Below are positions 8,329 through 17,081 of a stretch of DNA of 64,000 nt, piece by piece. Source of the stretch: an uncultured Eubacterium sp. (GTDB lineage Bacteria; Bacillota; Clostridia; Lachnospirales; Lachnospiraceae); the NCBI RefSeq assembly GCF_937958975.1, contig NZ_CALGRE010000036.1, forward strand, positions 1 to 64,000. The letters run 5' to 3'. Position 1 is the first letter of the stretch, and each line of letters starts with the position of its first letter. Position numbers and translations under genes: made by a program. Below the pieces are notes generated by a model. It worked only from the letters and a program-made list of their open reading frames with translations, was not told where the DNA came from and did not search any database.

Positions 8329-9309
8329 TTAAAGTGCAGCGTATGCTACAAGACAGAGTATTGTTGTTACAATCGCAAAAGCTGCTACGACCTGCGTTTC
8401 TGCATAACCACTTTCCTGAAAATGATGGTGTAACGGCGCCATCTTAAATACTCTTCTTCCTTCCCCATACTTTTTCTTTGTATATTTAAACCAAGTTACC
8501 TGTATAATATCTGACAATGCCTCCACTAAATATATAAAAGCAATGATTACGATAAAGATTGGCATTTTAAGCATAAATGCCATTGCTGCAACAAATCCCC
8601 CGAGTGCCAGAGAACCCGTATCTCCCATAAAAACTCTCGCCGGATATACATTATAAAGGAAAAAACCTAACAGAGACCCTACGAGCGCTGCACTTATTGG
8701 CTCTAAACCGGTTCCAATGGATACCGTTGTAAAAAATACTGCTATGATAATTGTAACACTAGTTGCCAAACCATCCAAACCGTCCGTCAAATTTGCACCG
8801 TTAACTGTTCCCAAAACAACAATAAATAAAAATGGAATAAACAGCCATTCCGGCATTGTTATCTCCATTCCATTAGTAAACGGAATGATTGTCGTTGTAC
8901 CAAGACCTGAATACTTCATTATATAAAAACAAAATATTGCTGTCACAACAAGCTGTGCCAAGATTTTTTGAATCTCAGTCAATCCCAAATTTCTCTTTTT
9001 CACTACTTTTATATAATCATCAGCAAATCCGATAATGCCAAAACCTGTAATCATAAATAATACCGGCACGATTTTGGTATCTTTTTCCACAAACATAAAT
9101 ATAATAGCCGTCACAATTACGCTTGCTAAAATAATCATTCCACCCATTGTCGGTGTTCCGGCTTTGCTTTGATGAGATTTTGGGCCTTCCTCCCTGATAT
9201 ACTGTCCAAATTTCATCTTCCTTAACAGTGGAATTACTATAGGACATAAGATTACACTTGCCGCAAAAGATATAATAATCGCCACAATAATTGTTGTACT
9301 TGTACTCAT
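8329..9309 (-). CDS. mraY: phospho-N-acetylmuramoyl-pentapeptide transferase
   Basis: This 326-aa polytopic enzyme (about ten helices) transfers phospho-MurNAc-pentapeptide to undecaprenyl phosphate, forming lipid I. Signature motifs are TPTMGG (about 52-57), the DD pair in GFADDYIKV (97-98), NLTDGLDGLA, GFFLYNVYPARVFMGDTGSLALGG and MAPLHHHFQ near the C-terminus. Its ATG follows AAGGAGAATAAA and sits 1 bp after the upstream PBP stop, implying tight coupling. MurE and MurF are not in the cluster. Confidence 0.98.
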   Translation of the reverse strand: MSTSTTIIVAIIISFAASVILCPIVIPLLRKMKFGQYIREEGPKSHQSKAGTPTMGGMIILASVIVTAIIFMFVEKDTKIVPVLFMITGFGIIGFADDYIKVVKKRNLGLTEIQKILAQLVVTAIFCFYIMKYSGLGTTTIIPFTNGMEITMPEWLFIPFLFIVVLGTVNGANLTDGLDGLATSVTIIIAVFFTTVSIGTGLEPISAALVGSLLGFFLYNVYPARVFMGDTGSLALGGFVAAMAFMLKMPIFIVIIAFIYLVEALSDIIQVTWFKYTKKKYGEGRRVFKMAPLHHHFQESGYAETQVVAAFAIVTTILCLVAYAAL

Positions 9310-9310
9310 T

Positions 9311-11044
9311 TTATTCTCCTTGTTCTTTTTCCTCCAATAAATATGGAAGAATATTTTGGTATAACTTACTTATGACCGGTGCCGCCACCTGCCCACCATA
9401 ATAGATACCCTCCGGCTCATCAATAATTGCCATTGCAATGACCTTGGGATTATCTGCCGGAGCAAATCCCATAAAAGATGCTATGTATTTTCCAGAACCT
9501 CTTGGAAGTTTCTGAGAAGTGGCTGTTTTTCCACCCACTTTAAATCCTTCTACCTGTCCTTTACTTCCTGTACCCTCTGAAATAACTTTTTCTAGCACAT
9601 ATCTCATTGTATCAGATGTTTCTTTGGATACAACCCCCTCTTTTTCATTATAAGCAAATTTCTCCACGATATCTCCGTCTGAATTTTCAGCACTGACTGC
9701 AAAGTGAGGTGTTACAAGCTTTCCTCCATTAATTACGGCACTTGCCGCCACAAGGTACTGAACAGGTGTTATCTGAAATGACTGACCAAAAGACATTGTG
9801 GCAAGTTCTACATTGCCAACATTTTTAATCTGATGAATTATCGTTCCCGCTTCACCCGGAATATCAATCCCTGTCTTTTTTAGAAGACCTAATTTTTCTA
9901 ATTGCTTGTAAAAATTATTTACACCAACTTTTAACCCTACATCAATAAAAACCGGATTGCAGGAGTTCATCGTTCCCTGTAGAAAATTTTCTGCACCATG
10001 ACCTGTTGTCTTATGGCATTTTATTCTTCTGTCATCCACAACACGAAATCCTGGACAGCTGAACTTTGTATCCAAAGTGACAACTTTATTTTCCAATGCT
10101 GCAGTAGCTGTCACAACTTTAAAAGTGGAACCTGGTTCATAAGTATCATTTATGCACTGGTTCCTCCACATTTTGTTAAGTAAATCCTGCTTTTGTTTAC
10201 TGTTGACATTCTCTGTCAATTCATAATTTAGCTTGTATGGCTCATTCAAATTAAATTCAGGTGCATTTACCATAGCCATAATTTCACCGTTATTTGGATT
10301 CATTACGATAATCGAAACATAATTTGCCTTTTTTGCCTCAAGTGTATTATATGCAATTTGTTCCGCATATTGCTGAATATTTACATCAATACTTGTAATC
10401 AGATTATGACCAGGAACCGGTTCTTCTCTCTGCTCTAAGGCATTCTCCATCTCGATTCCTCTGGTATCTGTCGGCGTAAGAATGAGTCCGTCAGCTCCCT
10501 TCAAATATTTTTCATATTTTACTTCCAGACCAATTATACCCTGATTATCTGCACCTGTAAATCCGAGAACTTTCGAAGCTAAACTCTCATAAGGATAATA
10601 CCTTTTATAATCTTCGTCAACCTTTACGCCCGAAAGATTGTATTCCCTTATTTTATCACCTATCTTTTTATCCACATTAGACTTTATTTTTTCTCTGGAA
10701 CTAATTTTCTCTACTTTCTTTCGTACTTCCGCCTCATCCATTTCCAATTCTTTGGACAATATAGAAACTACCTTATCCGGGTCTTTAACCTGATTGTATA
10801 TTACTGACACGGTACAAACAGTCTTATTGGAAGCAATAACTGTCCCGTTTCTATCCAGGATTTTACCTCTCGGCGCCTTAATTTTTCTTTCTCTTTCCTG
10901 TACATCAAGTGCCTTTTCCGTATAATATTCTGACTGGAACACCATAATATAAATCAATTTACCTACCACTAAACAGCATATGAAAATGATTCCAATCACA
11001 TATATCAGTAACATTTTTCGATTAATCGTCTTAACGTTATTCAC
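9311..11044 (-). CDS. class B penicillin-binding protein (FtsI/SpoVD type) with KTA variant motif
   Basis: This 577-aa bitopic transpeptidase has a membrane helix at about 11-33, a pedestal domain with APRGKILDRNG, and a transpeptidase domain. The active Ser lies in STFK (306-309) and the second motif is SCN (361-363). The third motif is KTAT (506-509), with Ala where KTG is usual. No PASTA domain is present, unlike B. subtilis PBP2B/SpoVD. The GTG start (11044) follows AGGG. It probably crosslinks septal or spore peptidoglycan with an FtsW/SpoVE partner. The roles of the two adjacent PBPs cannot be split between vegetative division and sporulation from sequence alone. Confidence 0.93.
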   Translation of the reverse strand: MNNVKTINRKMLLIYVIGIIFICCLVVGKLIYIMVFQSEYYTEKALDVQERERKIKAPRGKILDRNGTVIASNKTVCTVSVIYNQVKDPDKVVSILSKELEMDEAEVRKKVEKISSREKIKSNVDKKIGDKIREYNLSGVKVDEDYKRYYPYESLASKVLGFTGADNQGIIGLEVKYEKYLKGADGLILTPTDTRGIEMENALEQREEPVPGHNLITSIDVNIQQYAEQIAYNTLEAKKANYVSIIVMNPNNGEIMAMVNAPEFNLNEPYKLNYELTENVNSKQKQDLLNKMWRNQCINDTYEPGSTFKVVTATAALENKVVTLDTKFSCPGFRVVDDRRIKCHKTTGHGAENFLQGTMNSCNPVFIDVGLKVGVNNFYKQLEKLGLLKKTGIDIPGEAGTIIHQIKNVGNVELATMSFGQSFQITPVQYLVAASAVINGGKLVTPHFAVSAENSDGDIVEKFAYNEKEGVVSKETSDTMRYVLEKVISEGTGSKGQVEGFKVGGKTATSQKLPRGSGKYIASFMGFAPADNPKVIAMAIIDEPEGIYYGGQVAAPVISKLYQNILPYLLEEKEQGE

Positions 11045-11124
11045 TTTTCATCCCTAATTAAAACTTTTATTATAATCTATTCATACTCATGAAAACACAT
11101 TCAAGAAAAGTAATGTTTCTCAAA

Positions 11125-13110
11125 CTAATTTTCTGTGTTCTCATCTTTTAATATGAGAGAACCGTCATCTCCCTCAATAATTCCATCCGCATAAAACTCC
11201 GTCTCAAAAGATTGTTTAATTGCTTTTTTTTCTATTTTCTCCGTTTTTTGAATCCCCATATACGGTAAAACCTGTTTCATAATATGTTTCCATAATCCCG
11301 TATTATAGGCTGTTGCCTGCGGGTCGTCTTTCGGCGTATCCATTAATGTATAACATACTACCTGTGGGTTTTCACAAGGAACACATCCGATAAATGATAA
11401 AATATATTGGTCTTTTAATCTGCCCTTTCCTTTTCCGGATGTATCTACCTTTTCCGCCGTTCCTGTTTTACCACCAACCGTATAGCCATCAATTGCAGCC
11501 GTTGTTCCCGTACCACTTGTGACAACTTCTCGAAGACATTCTTTAATATAATCAGAAGTATTTTTTGTCACTGTTTGTTTCACTAAAGTCTTGGAATAAT
11601 TCTTTACAAGCCTTCCATCTTCAGTGACTATCTGTTTTACAACATGTGGCTCATAATAGTATCCCCCATTTATAAGAGAAGAAAAACCCGAAATCATTTG
11701 TATCATATTTACCGTAAAATTCTGTCCAAAAGAATTTGTTGCTAACGTAGATGCTCCCATCCCTCTTGATGCATCATATACAAGTCCTCTTGTTTCATTG
11801 GGTAAATCAATTCCTGTTTTCATGCCAAAACCAAATCTGTTTTGATACTGCATAAACTTTTCAGCGCCAATCAGTTTACCAATATGCATCATATAATCAT
11901 TACAGGACTCCGCAACTGCCTGTTCCACTGATATCGTTCCGTGTCCTTCTACTTTATGGCATTTAATTGTAAAATCGTCTACTTTTTCAAACCCGTCGCA
12001 CAAAAAAGTAGATTTTTTATTTATCAGATTCTCCTCATATCCCGCCGCAACAGTAAACGGTTTTGCCGTTGAACCAGGTTCATAAGAATCTGTAATACAA
12101 TAATTTCTCCATATCTGATTTAACTTTTCTGATGTCTGTTTATCTGACATTTTGTCCTGCTGTTCTTTTGTGTAATAGCGGTCCAAATTTGCCGGAGCAT
12201 TTAAGTCAAAAAGTGTATCATCACCCATAGCAAGTATTTCTCCTGTATCCGGGTCTGCCACCACAACGGCAATTCTTTTTGGCTGATACTTGTTCATATA
12301 TTTTTTTATAGCTTTTTGAACAATTCTCTGTATATTCATATCAATGGATGATATGACATTCTTTCCATTTTGTGCTTCTTTTATAACAGTTTCTATATTG
12401 TTGTCCGCATCCATATATCCGTATTCTCTGCCTTCATTTCCCTTAAGAAAACTATTATAACTGCTTTCAATTCCCAAAGTAGCCTCATTATTTTTATTTG
12501 CAAAACCAATCACACTGCATGCCAAAGTATCATATGGATACATCCGTTTATATTCTTTCTCAAAATATACACATTTTACATTCTCAGCATTTTCTTTCTC
12601 AAATTTTGTCTTTGCAAACTCACCATCCTGGTACTTTTTGAATTCCTGTACCTTTTGATATGTAATTTCCTTTTTTACTATCCAGTAATTACTGTTATAA
12701 TGTTCTTTAATTCCTGTAATCAGGTCCTCCCTATTTAAATCAAAATATTGTACTAAAGCATCTACCGTAGGATTCATATATTTTTCACTTTCTTCCTTTG
12801 ATAACACTTTCGCATCTAAAACCAGATTATATACTACTACGCTCGTGGCCAAGACATTTCCATTTCTATCTTTTATGTCCCCTCTTTTATATGGCACAAT
12901 ACTATTGGTAAAACTCTGTTGTTTTAATACTTTTATAGAATATTCATCCCCATATGTAGCATTGATATATGCAATTCTTATGCACAATATAAATAGAAAT
13001 CCAATAATCACCCGATAGATGATTTTCAGATTTCTACTTGAATTTTTATCAAATCTTAATTTTGGCTTTCTGCGCCTGCTTCTTTTTCTCACTAATCTTT
13101 CTTCACTCAT
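11125..13110 (-). CDS. class B penicillin-binding protein (FtsI/PBP2B type)
   Basis: This 661-aa bitopic protein has an Arg/Lys-rich N-terminus, a membrane helix at about 30-48, and a PBP dimer domain with PYKRGDIKDRNGNV. The transpeptidase carries STAK (347-350), SCN (402-404) and KTGT (548-551), so all catalytic motifs are canonical. An acidic C-terminal tail follows; no PASTA domain is seen. It starts 5 bp after ftsL. The order ftsL-PBP-PBP-mraY argues that this copy is the division transpeptidase FtsI and the next one its paralogue, but that is inference. Confidence 0.93.
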   Translation of the reverse strand: MSEERLVRKRSRRRKPKLRFDKNSSRNLKIIYRVIIGFLFILCIRIAYINATYGDEYSIKVLKQQSFTNSIVPYKRGDIKDRNGNVLATSVVVYNLVLDAKVLSKEESEKYMNPTVDALVQYFDLNREDLITGIKEHYNSNYWIVKKEITYQKVQEFKKYQDGEFAKTKFEKENAENVKCVYFEKEYKRMYPYDTLACSVIGFANKNNEATLGIESSYNSFLKGNEGREYGYMDADNNIETVIKEAQNGKNVISSIDMNIQRIVQKAIKKYMNKYQPKRIAVVVADPDTGEILAMGDDTLFDLNAPANLDRYYTKEQQDKMSDKQTSEKLNQIWRNYCITDSYEPGSTAKPFTVAAGYEENLINKKSTFLCDGFEKVDDFTIKCHKVEGHGTISVEQAVAESCNDYMMHIGKLIGAEKFMQYQNRFGFGMKTGIDLPNETRGLVYDASRGMGASTLATNSFGQNFTVNMIQMISGFSSLINGGYYYEPHVVKQIVTEDGRLVKNYSKTLVKQTVTKNTSDYIKECLREVVTSGTGTTAAIDGYTVGGKTGTAEKVDTSGKGKGRLKDQYILSFIGCVPCENPQVVCYTLMDTPKDDPQATAYNTGLWKHIMKQVLPYMGIQKTEKIEKKAIKQSFETEFYADGIIEGDDGSLILKDENTEN

Positions 13111-13115
13111 AATTC

Positions 13116-13598
13116 CTACTTATCCGGTATCTCTCCATATTGTAATGTATAACCGCTGTCACTTGATTTATATGTTGTTATCTGATTATCAGAAGCCTGT
13201 CTCATTCCAAGTTTTGTTGTTGCCTCTTTATATATGTGGTCAACATTTACAAAACTATTAATTGCATAGTTTAATGCATTGTTCTGTGTCTGCACAGTCG
13301 TAATATTCTTTCTGAGCTCAGAAATATTATCTCTTGTAGCTCTTATATTTGACTGAACATTGAGATATACTACGCACATTGCAAGACAAATAAAAGATAC
13401 TGCCACTAAAAAAGCTACATGAGGTGCGCTCATAGGTAGTCCGTTTTCATTGACTTCTAATTGTTGCTTCTGCTTTGTCCTTACACGCTCCTGCCTGTTT
13501 GGTCTCTCTCTCTTTTCCGGTGCAAGTTTTCTTACCGTGTTACCATCTATATACTCTGTATTCTGTAAATGATTTTTGTATAATCTTGTTTGATTCAT
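13116..13598 (-). CDS. ftsL: FtsL-like division protein
   Basis: This 160-aa bitopic protein has a basic cytosolic N-terminus (to about 58), a membrane helix about 59-80 (HVAFLVAVSFICLAMCVVYL), then a coiled coil of about 50 residues (ATRDNISELRKNITTVQTQNNALNYA is split over this region). That topology and its place between rsmH and the PBP gene identify FtsL, which recruits FtsW/FtsI with FtsQ and a DivIC-like protein. The strong TTAGGAGGCAA site fixes the start. Primary sequence is poorly conserved, as usual for FtsL. Confidence 0.8.
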   Translation of the reverse strand: MNQTRLYKNHLQNTEYIDGNTVRKLAPEKRERPNRQERVRTKQKQQLEVNENGLPMSAPHVAFLVAVSFICLAMCVVYLNVQSNIRATRDNISELRKNITTVQTQNNALNYAINSFVNVDHIYKEATTKLGMRQASDNQITTYKSSDSGYTLQYGEIPDK

Positions 13599-13679
13599 AT
13601 TTGCCTCCTAATGCTTCATTCAGAAGTGCCTGCACTTCCAGTTGAAGCACAAACTCAAGATTGAATTTCCCTTTCAACC

Positions 13680-14615
13680 TTACTGTCTCTCAAAAATTCT
13701 TAATTTAGAGCTTTTTGCCCTCTTATTTTCGCTAATTTCAATTTCACCCGGTACAATAGGTTTTCTTGTTATAACCTTTCCTTTTGAAATCTTTCCACAA
13801 ACACACACTGGAAAATTTGGTGGGCATGTACAAGGATTCTCGTTCTCTCTAAATTTTGTCTTAACGATTCTGTCCTCCAATGAATGAAATGTTATAATGC
13901 AGATTCTTCCACCCGGATTCAACAATTCAATCATTTTATCGAGAGATTCCCTTAGAACCGACAACTCACGATTCACTTCAATTCTGATTGCCTGAAATGT
14001 TTTTTTTGCGGGATGTCCACCTTTTGCCTGAAATTTCATTGGAATCGCATGTCTAATCACTTCGCTTAATTCTGCTGTTGTCTCAAAAGGCTTCTTTTTC
14101 CTTTCTATAACGATATGCTTGGCGATATTTTTTGCAAATTTATCTTCTCCATAGTCTCTTATAATTCGAAACAATTCATTTTCGCTGTAACTATTTACAA
14201 CATCTGCCGCTGTCTTTCCCTGGCGTCTATCCATCCTCATATCTAACGGTGCATCTGATTTATAGGAAAATCCTCTGTCTAAATTATCCAGTTGGTATGA
14301 AGATACCCCTAAATCTAAGACAATACCATCAACCTTTTCCACACTTAAATCTTTTAAAATCGTATCTATCTCACAATAATTACTTCTCACGAGAGTAACT
14401 TTATCTTCGAACTCTTTTAGATGTTCCCTTGCGGCTTCTAATGCTTCTCCATCCTGGTCTATTCCGATAAACCTTCCTTTTTCTGAAAGTCTTTTACATA
14501 CCTGATAGGCATGTCCTCCACCACCTAAGGTACCATCGACATATATTCCATCCGGATTTATGTTTAAGCCATCAATGGTTTCATTTAACAATACTGAAAC
14601 GTGTTTGAAATCCAT
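13680..14615 (-). CDS. rsmH: 16S rRNA (cytosine-1402-N4)-methyltransferase
   Basis: This 311-aa SAM-dependent methyltransferase (MraW) modifies C1402 in the decoding centre. Seen are KHVSVLLNETIDGL at the start, the SAM loop DGTLGGGGHA (about 27-36), DLGVSSYQLD and RGFSYKSDAPLDMRMD. AARES-type motifs include FQAIRIEVNRELS, and ICIITFHSLEDRIVK is near the end. Length is normal. It sits 52 bp after mraZ, as in most dcw clusters. Confidence 0.98.
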   Translation of the reverse strand: MDFKHVSVLLNETIDGLNINPDGIYVDGTLGGGGHAYQVCKRLSEKGRFIGIDQDGEALEAAREHLKEFEDKVTLVRSNYCEIDTILKDLSVEKVDGIVLDLGVSSYQLDNLDRGFSYKSDAPLDMRMDRRQGKTAADVVNSYSENELFRIIRDYGEDKFAKNIAKHIVIERKKKPFETTAELSEVIRHAIPMKFQAKGGHPAKKTFQAIRIEVNRELSVLRESLDKMIELLNPGGRICIITFHSLEDRIVKTKFRENENPCTCPPNFPVCVCGKISKGKVITRKPIVPGEIEISENKRAKSSKLRIFERQ

Positions 14616-14667
14616 ATTGACCTTCTTTCTGTTATTTATCTCTTATTTACCCTTTCCCTATATATTG

Positions 14668-15126
14668 TTAAACTCCAAGTCCTGCCATGTAATCTGCGAG
14701 TTCCTCCAGTTTTTCTTCTGCATCTTCGCTTTCAATGTACTCATTTAACTGCTCATTCCATTTATCTACATCCCAAATTTCAATCCTGTCACCTATTCCT
14801 ACCCAGACAACTTCTTTCTCTAAAGATGCATAGCCCCTTAAATTAGACGGGATTAAAACCCTGCCCTGCTTATCTGCATCAAGGGGCTCCGCACCACCGA
14901 GGAAAAATCGATTAAAACTTCTTACTTTCTTATCTGTAAAAGCCAGACCACTTAACTTTTTCTGCAATGCTTCCCAAGTGGATTCCGGATACGCAAAAAG
15001 ACACTTGTCGATTCCTCTTGTGACAACAAGTCGCTCAGCGAGAACATCTCTCATCTTTGATGGGATAACTGTTCTGCCTTTGATATCCATTTTTTGAGTT
15101 TGTTCACCTGAAAACATAAAACTCAC
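14668..15126 (-). CDS. mraZ: transcriptional regulator MraZ
   Basis: This 152-aa protein has two SpoVT/AbrB-like beta domains. The first is near DIKGRTVIPSKMR (about 15-27) and the second near DKQGRVLIPSNLR, each with the DxxGRxxxP signature. MraZ is a ring-forming DNA-binding repressor of the dcw promoter and begins the cluster. The acidic C-terminal helix is slightly extended. Three GTGGTGA direct repeats lie directly upstream, as expected for autoregulation. Confidence 0.97.
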   Translation of the reverse strand: MSFMFSGEQTQKMDIKGRTVIPSKMRDVLAERLVVTRGIDKCLFAYPESTWEALQKKLSGLAFTDKKVRSFNRFFLGGAEPLDADKQGRVLIPSNLRGYASLEKEVVWVGIGDRIEIWDVDKWNEQLNEYIESEDAEEKLEELADYMAGLGV

Positions 15127-15154
15127 CTATCTTCTTTGTATATTTTACTTAAAT

Positions 15155-15192
15155 TCACCACTTTTCACCACAAATACGTTTGTAGTCACCAC
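15155..15192 (-). promoter_or_regulatory. MraZ operator, three direct repeats
   Basis: GTGGTGA occurs on the minus strand at 15155-15161, 15165-15171 and 15186-15192. Start-to-start spacings are 10 and 21 bp, one and two helical turns, so all boxes face the same side of the DNA. They lie between the predicted transcription start and the mraZ RBS. They resemble the GTG-containing direct repeats known for MraZ in other bacteria. Confidence 0.75.
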
Positions 15193-15202
15193 TTATATAT
15201 GA

Positions 15203-15231
15203 ATAATATACCATTTCCCCCCTCATTTCAA
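15203..15231 (-). promoter_or_regulatory. promoter of the mraZ division cluster
   Basis: TTGAAA (15226-15231) and TATTAT (15203-15208) on the minus strand have a 17-bp spacer containing a G6 run. The start should fall just upstream of the MraZ boxes, leaving a leader of about 70 nt. Confidence 0.75.
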
Positions 15232-15245
15232 CCCTAAATTTATAA

Positions 15246-15289
15246 AAAAAGAGCTGTCACACTAAAAAATTAGTGTCACAACTCTTTTT
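15246..15289. terminator. bidirectional intrinsic terminator
   Basis: The stem AAAAGAGCTGTCACACTAA pairs with TTAGTGTCACAACTCTTTT (one mismatch), with A/T runs on both sides. On the minus strand it is the second of two tandem terminators shielding the mraZ promoter from upstream transcription. Confidence 0.85.
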
Positions 15290-15306
15290 CTCATCGCCAT
15301 AACAAA

Positions 15307-15342
15307 AAATGGCATTGCACTAATGTTAGTACAACAGCCCCT
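15307..15342 (-). terminator. intrinsic terminator after the 133-aa gene
   Basis: On the minus strand a GGC / GCC base and a TTGTACTAA / TTAGTGCAA stem (9 bp with one G-U) precede six T. It lies 15 bp after the stop of the small membrane protein gene. Confidence 0.75.
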
Positions 15343-15356
15343 TTTTTACTGAATTA

Positions 15357-15758
15357 CTATGAATGGTCATTAATAATATTCAGTATTTTTTCTCCCTGTT
15401 TTGAATCTATATCATAAAAATATCCATCAATAATTATTTTTGTGGATGTATTGATAATCAATTCCTCTGCTTTATTATCATCACATATAACTATTTTTTT
15501 GTTCCAACCTGTACTATTTACCTTTATCTTATTACTTAGTTTCAAACTATCTAATGCCTCATACATTTCATCAAAATACTTCTTTTCAATATCTGTAATA
15601 TTTCCAGTATTCCCATCGACAATATAAATACGAGTTACATCTTCTTTAGAAATGTTCAAAACATTTGTATTGGTCATATAAAAATAAAATATCATGCCCA
15701 ATACAATAACACATATAACCATAAAACCTATTAATAAACCTCTCTTTTTCATATACAC
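15357..15758 (-). CDS. small membrane-anchored hypothetical protein
   Basis: This 133-aa protein has MYMKKRG, a membrane helix at about 7-29 (GLLIGFMVICVIVLGMIFYFYM) and an external domain of about 100 residues. There is no lipobox cysteine after the helix, so it is probably an uncleaved anchor. The ectodomain (DVTRIYIVDGNTGNITDI...) is mixed alpha/beta and matches no family I recognise. It starts 4 bp after the cysteine peptidase gene, in the same transcript, before two tandem terminators. A role linked to the peptidase, such as cell-surface inhibitor or foldase, is only a contextual guess. Confidence 0.6.
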   Translation of the reverse strand: MYMKKRGLLIGFMVICVIVLGMIFYFYMTNTNVLNISKEDVTRIYIVDGNTGNITDIEKKYFDEMYEALDSLKLSNKIKVNSTGWNKKIVICDDNKAEELIINTSTKIIIDGYFYDIDSKQGEKILNIINDHS

Positions 15759-15762
15759 TCTC

Positions 15763-16992
15763 CTACTTCAGTTCTACATATACATAATTCCAACTTCCTT
15801 TACAACCTCCCCAAACAAATCTTGAAGCTTTAGAAGTCCATCCGTCAGCTATTCTTATATATGTTTGATATGTATCTCCATACCAATGTTCATAAATATA
15901 TTGCTGATATCCAACTGCTAATACAGAATGATCTTCATACATATAGTGTCCGTGAAGTATCAAATGACATGGTTTTCCTCCATCTATAACAGACACAATT
16001 TTTTTACCTTTACTTGTTCCACTATGAAACTTAGCAGACACACTAAAGCCGTGATGACTGATATATTTTTTATATCCATTGGCAACATTTTTATCCAATG
16101 TTCCATTCTTTTCTGATGTTTTCATATATTTACTCATCAACTTAAATGTATTAAACCAACTAGTATCTAATAAAGACTTATACTTTCTTTTATCTCTATT
16201 ATACCAATAAAACAATAAATTTGTTGCAGCTGTAGGTGCACATACACCACCTGACGAAAATTGAGACATTGTTTTATATGTTATATTATAATTTTTTATA
16301 TTGTTTGATTTATATGTATCATAACCACTTTCATAACTTCCAGGAGAAGTAATAAAACTGTCTCCCTCTCCATTTGGTCTTGATTTAAATGAAGCTTTTC
16401 CTTTATTTAAAAAATTACTATTCTCTCTATTAATATTTTGTAACTTCTTTTTTGACAGTTTTTTGATATCTTTTGTTGAAACATCAACATAAATCTTTTT
16501 GCCATTATCGTTTTTTCCACTTACAGCATAATTGATTCCACCTAGGTAGTATACTTTCTGTTTATTTTTGTCTATATTATAATCTTCTTCCACTTTTTCT
16601 TCTGCAATTTCCAGAAAGCTTTCATCTTCATAAGAATATTCTATAATATTCCATGGAGCATTAGCCTCTAATATTACATATCCACATTTCATATCATTTT
16701 TCATTAATTCAATATAATAAGCACAAATATTATTGTCACTGTCAAATAATGCCTTTTCACCACCAATAGAATGATTTTTCCACTTACTTTCTGAAAAATT
16801 TTTATTAGTATCAATAAAAGAATACACAAGTTTCTCAATATGCTTCAAATTATTACCATATTGACACTCTTCACCTTCGTCCTCATAAGTTTCAGCATAA
16901 ACATCAAATAAACCATACGAGTACCCCATAACACTAATTAGCAATGTTAACATCAATAAAAACATTACTATTTTCTTTGATATTTGTTTCAT
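15763..16992 (-). CDS. secreted papain-like cysteine peptidase (C39/C10-like)
   Basis: This 409-aa exported protein has a signal peptide at residues 1-33 (KQISKKIVMFLLMLTLL, cleavage near VYA-E). A pro-like domain of about 200 residues follows, then a catalytic domain. The probable nucleophile is in SSGGVCAPTAATNLLFYW (Cys about 251), the His in YEDHSVLAVGYQQY (about 355), and an Asp in RIADGW (about 383). This order fits papain-fold families C39/C10. An upstream in-frame start at 17043 would overlap the promoter -10 region. The ATG at 16992 follows AGGAGGGG and is preferred. It is co-transcribed with the 133-aa protein. Substrate is unknown. Confidence 0.72.
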   Translation of the reverse strand: MKQISKKIVMFLLMLTLLISVMGYSYGLFDVYAETYEDEGEECQYGNNLKHIEKLVYSFIDTNKNFSESKWKNHSIGGEKALFDSDNNICAYYIELMKNDMKCGYVILEANAPWNIIEYSYEDESFLEIAEEKVEEDYNIDKNKQKVYYLGGINYAVSGKNDNGKKIYVDVSTKDIKKLSKKKLQNINRENSNFLNKGKASFKSRPNGEGDSFITSPGSYESGYDTYKSNNIKNYNITYKTMSQFSSGGVCAPTAATNLLFYWYNRDKRKYKSLLDTSWFNTFKLMSKYMKTSEKNGTLDKNVANGYKKYISHHGFSVSAKFHSGTSKGKKIVSVIDGGKPCHLILHGHYMYEDHSVLAVGYQQYIYEHWYGDTYQTYIRIADGWTSKASRFVWGGCKGSWNYVYVELK

Positions 16993-17025
16993 AAATTTTC
17001 CCCTCCTATTAAAAACATCTTGACA

Positions 17026-17054
17026 AGTGTATACTAAAAGCATTTTTATGTCAA
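17026..17054 (-). promoter_or_regulatory. promoter of the cysteine peptidase gene
   Basis: A consensus TTGACA (17049-17054) and TACACT (17026-17031) are separated by 17 bp. This implies a short leader and supports the start at 16992. Confidence 0.75.
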
Positions 17055-17081
17055 TTTCGCTTTTTATTATTACTACTATAA

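Noticed and set aside
9998..10183. Numerous plus-strand reading frames inside the minus-strand division and surface genes
   Set aside because: They lack ribosome sites and conserved motifs, and lie antisense to clear genes; they are compositional shadows.
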